A stretch of 64,000 nucleotides of DNA, taken from Pseudomonas azadiae. Lineage in GTDB: Bacteria > Pseudomonadota > Gammaproteobacteria > Pseudomonadales > Pseudomonadaceae. The translations under genes and the position numbers were made by a program. The stretch covers positions 1,054,001-1,118,000 of the forward strand of contig NZ_JAHSTY010000002.1 in assembly GCF_019145355.1 (NCBI RefSeq), given 5' to 3'. Positions 63,568-64,000 of this stretch are shown here, piece after piece (positions within the stretch are counted from its first letter, which is position 1; each line of letters begins with the position of its first letter). Under the pieces are notes generated by a model. That model had not been told where the DNA came from and made no database searches. It was given only the letters and a program-made list of their open reading frames with translations.

Positions 63568-63837
63568 ATGGGTAAGCGAAAAACGGTTTGGCCTACTGAT
63601 CGCGAAATACGTTTGCGCTTCATCCTCTTCGCCGTGATCGATGCGGCAAGTGTCCAGGGGGTTTCTTCCGAACTGTTGTTGCCGGCGCACAAGCTGCTGC
63701 GCGACTCACCGACCGAGGCGCAATTGCTCGCGGCCTTGGACGAGATCCTGGCCGTCGATGAAATGTACGGTTTCAGGCTTCCTCCGGGGTCGGAAGCGCA
63801 GGAGTTGATGCAAACGTTGAAGCAGCCTGAAAGCTAG
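63568..63837 (+). CDS. Small hypothetical protein (89 aa)
   Basis: ATG 63568 (MGKRKTVWPTDREIRLRFIL), soluble, mostly helical, ending LMQTLKQPES. No family recognised. The remaining 163 bases to the window edge show a long open minus frame of unlikely Trp/Arg-rich composition, which I do not call. Confidence 0.5.
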   Translation: MGKRKTVWPTDREIRLRFILFAVIDAASVQGVSSELLLPAHKLLRDSPTEAQLLAALDEILAVDEMYGFRLPPGSEAQELMQTLKQPES

Positions 63838-64000
63838 GCGCAGTCTTGCCGCGTGTTGATGGCCTTGGAAAGGGCCCAGAGCACTGGCCCGTGGATAAGG
63901 AGTGACCTGGCGGGTGTCCACGACTTCCCACCACGTGCCCCCCCGAATTCCAAGGACCTGCCCCCGATGCTGCTGCGCCCACCACCACTCCTTTTTGCCG

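Noticed and set aside
63706..63988. Open minus-strand frames at the right edge, Trp- and Arg-rich
   Set aside because: Unlikely composition, antisense to a better gene, no ribosome site visible; the edge prevents a decision.
1..64000. CRISPR arrays, rRNA operons, complete tRNAs, prophage structural genes
   Set aside because: No regularly spaced short repeats, no rRNA-like sequence, no full cloverleaf and no capsid/tail genes were seen.

Overview
The window looks like accessory DNA from a fluorescent-type Pseudomonas chromosome. Pointers are an MvaT/MvaU-type H-NS protein, a DUF3429 membrane protein, a CigR-like protein, a pyocin-style bacteriocin with a Pro-rich N-terminus, Pseudomonas-type intergenic repeats and AAGCCCCGC-type terminators. 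No rRNA, complete tRNA or CRISPR array is visible. The species cannot be fixed from this sequence.

Left part (1-8.5 kb): many short single genes of unknown function, including a SUKH/SMI1-like immunity gene broken by one stop codon, a DUF1444-like protein and the xenogeneic silencer (6056-6421). From 8.5 to 12.7 kb, on the minus strand, lies an OLD-type ATPase-nuclease plus UvrD-like helicase pair (Gabija-like). The stretch 12.7-22.8 kb mixes housekeeping-like oxidoreductases and regulators (a PRISE-type SDR, NmrA reductase with divergent HxlR regulator, histidine phosphatase fusion, DEDDh exonuclease) with decayed copies of a small two-gene module.

Defence-like core (22.9-44.8 kb): a 1321-residue DUF4365-TPR-PIN protein and an 873-residue HD-HSP90 type ATPase (both minus) form the most interesting uncharacterised pair. 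They are followed by a TrlF-type PHP-SMC ATPase, a PD-(D/E)XK-like protein, a Septu-like ATPase/HNH operon framed by direct repeats, a short DUF262 protein with an overlapping partner, and a compact tyrosine recombinase. A tRNA 3'-end remnant follows at 45552-45575, suggesting an island edge.

Right part (45.6-64 kb): membrane proteins and lipoproteins, a pore-forming bacteriocin with a LexA-type box and a convergent immunity gene, two GNAT acetyltransferases, IS remnants, a Cys-rich tandem-repeat exported protein, several broken genes, then a calmer run of envelope-related genes (RDD, CigR-like, glycine-zipper, lipoproteins).

Two threads cross the whole window. One is a dispersed, strand-specific repeat of about 100 bp whose two predicted hairpins show compensatory changes between copies. 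The other is a high density of recently broken genes (nonsense codons, single-base frameshifts, truncations), as expected of a turnover hotspot. All functional names come from motif reading without database searches.
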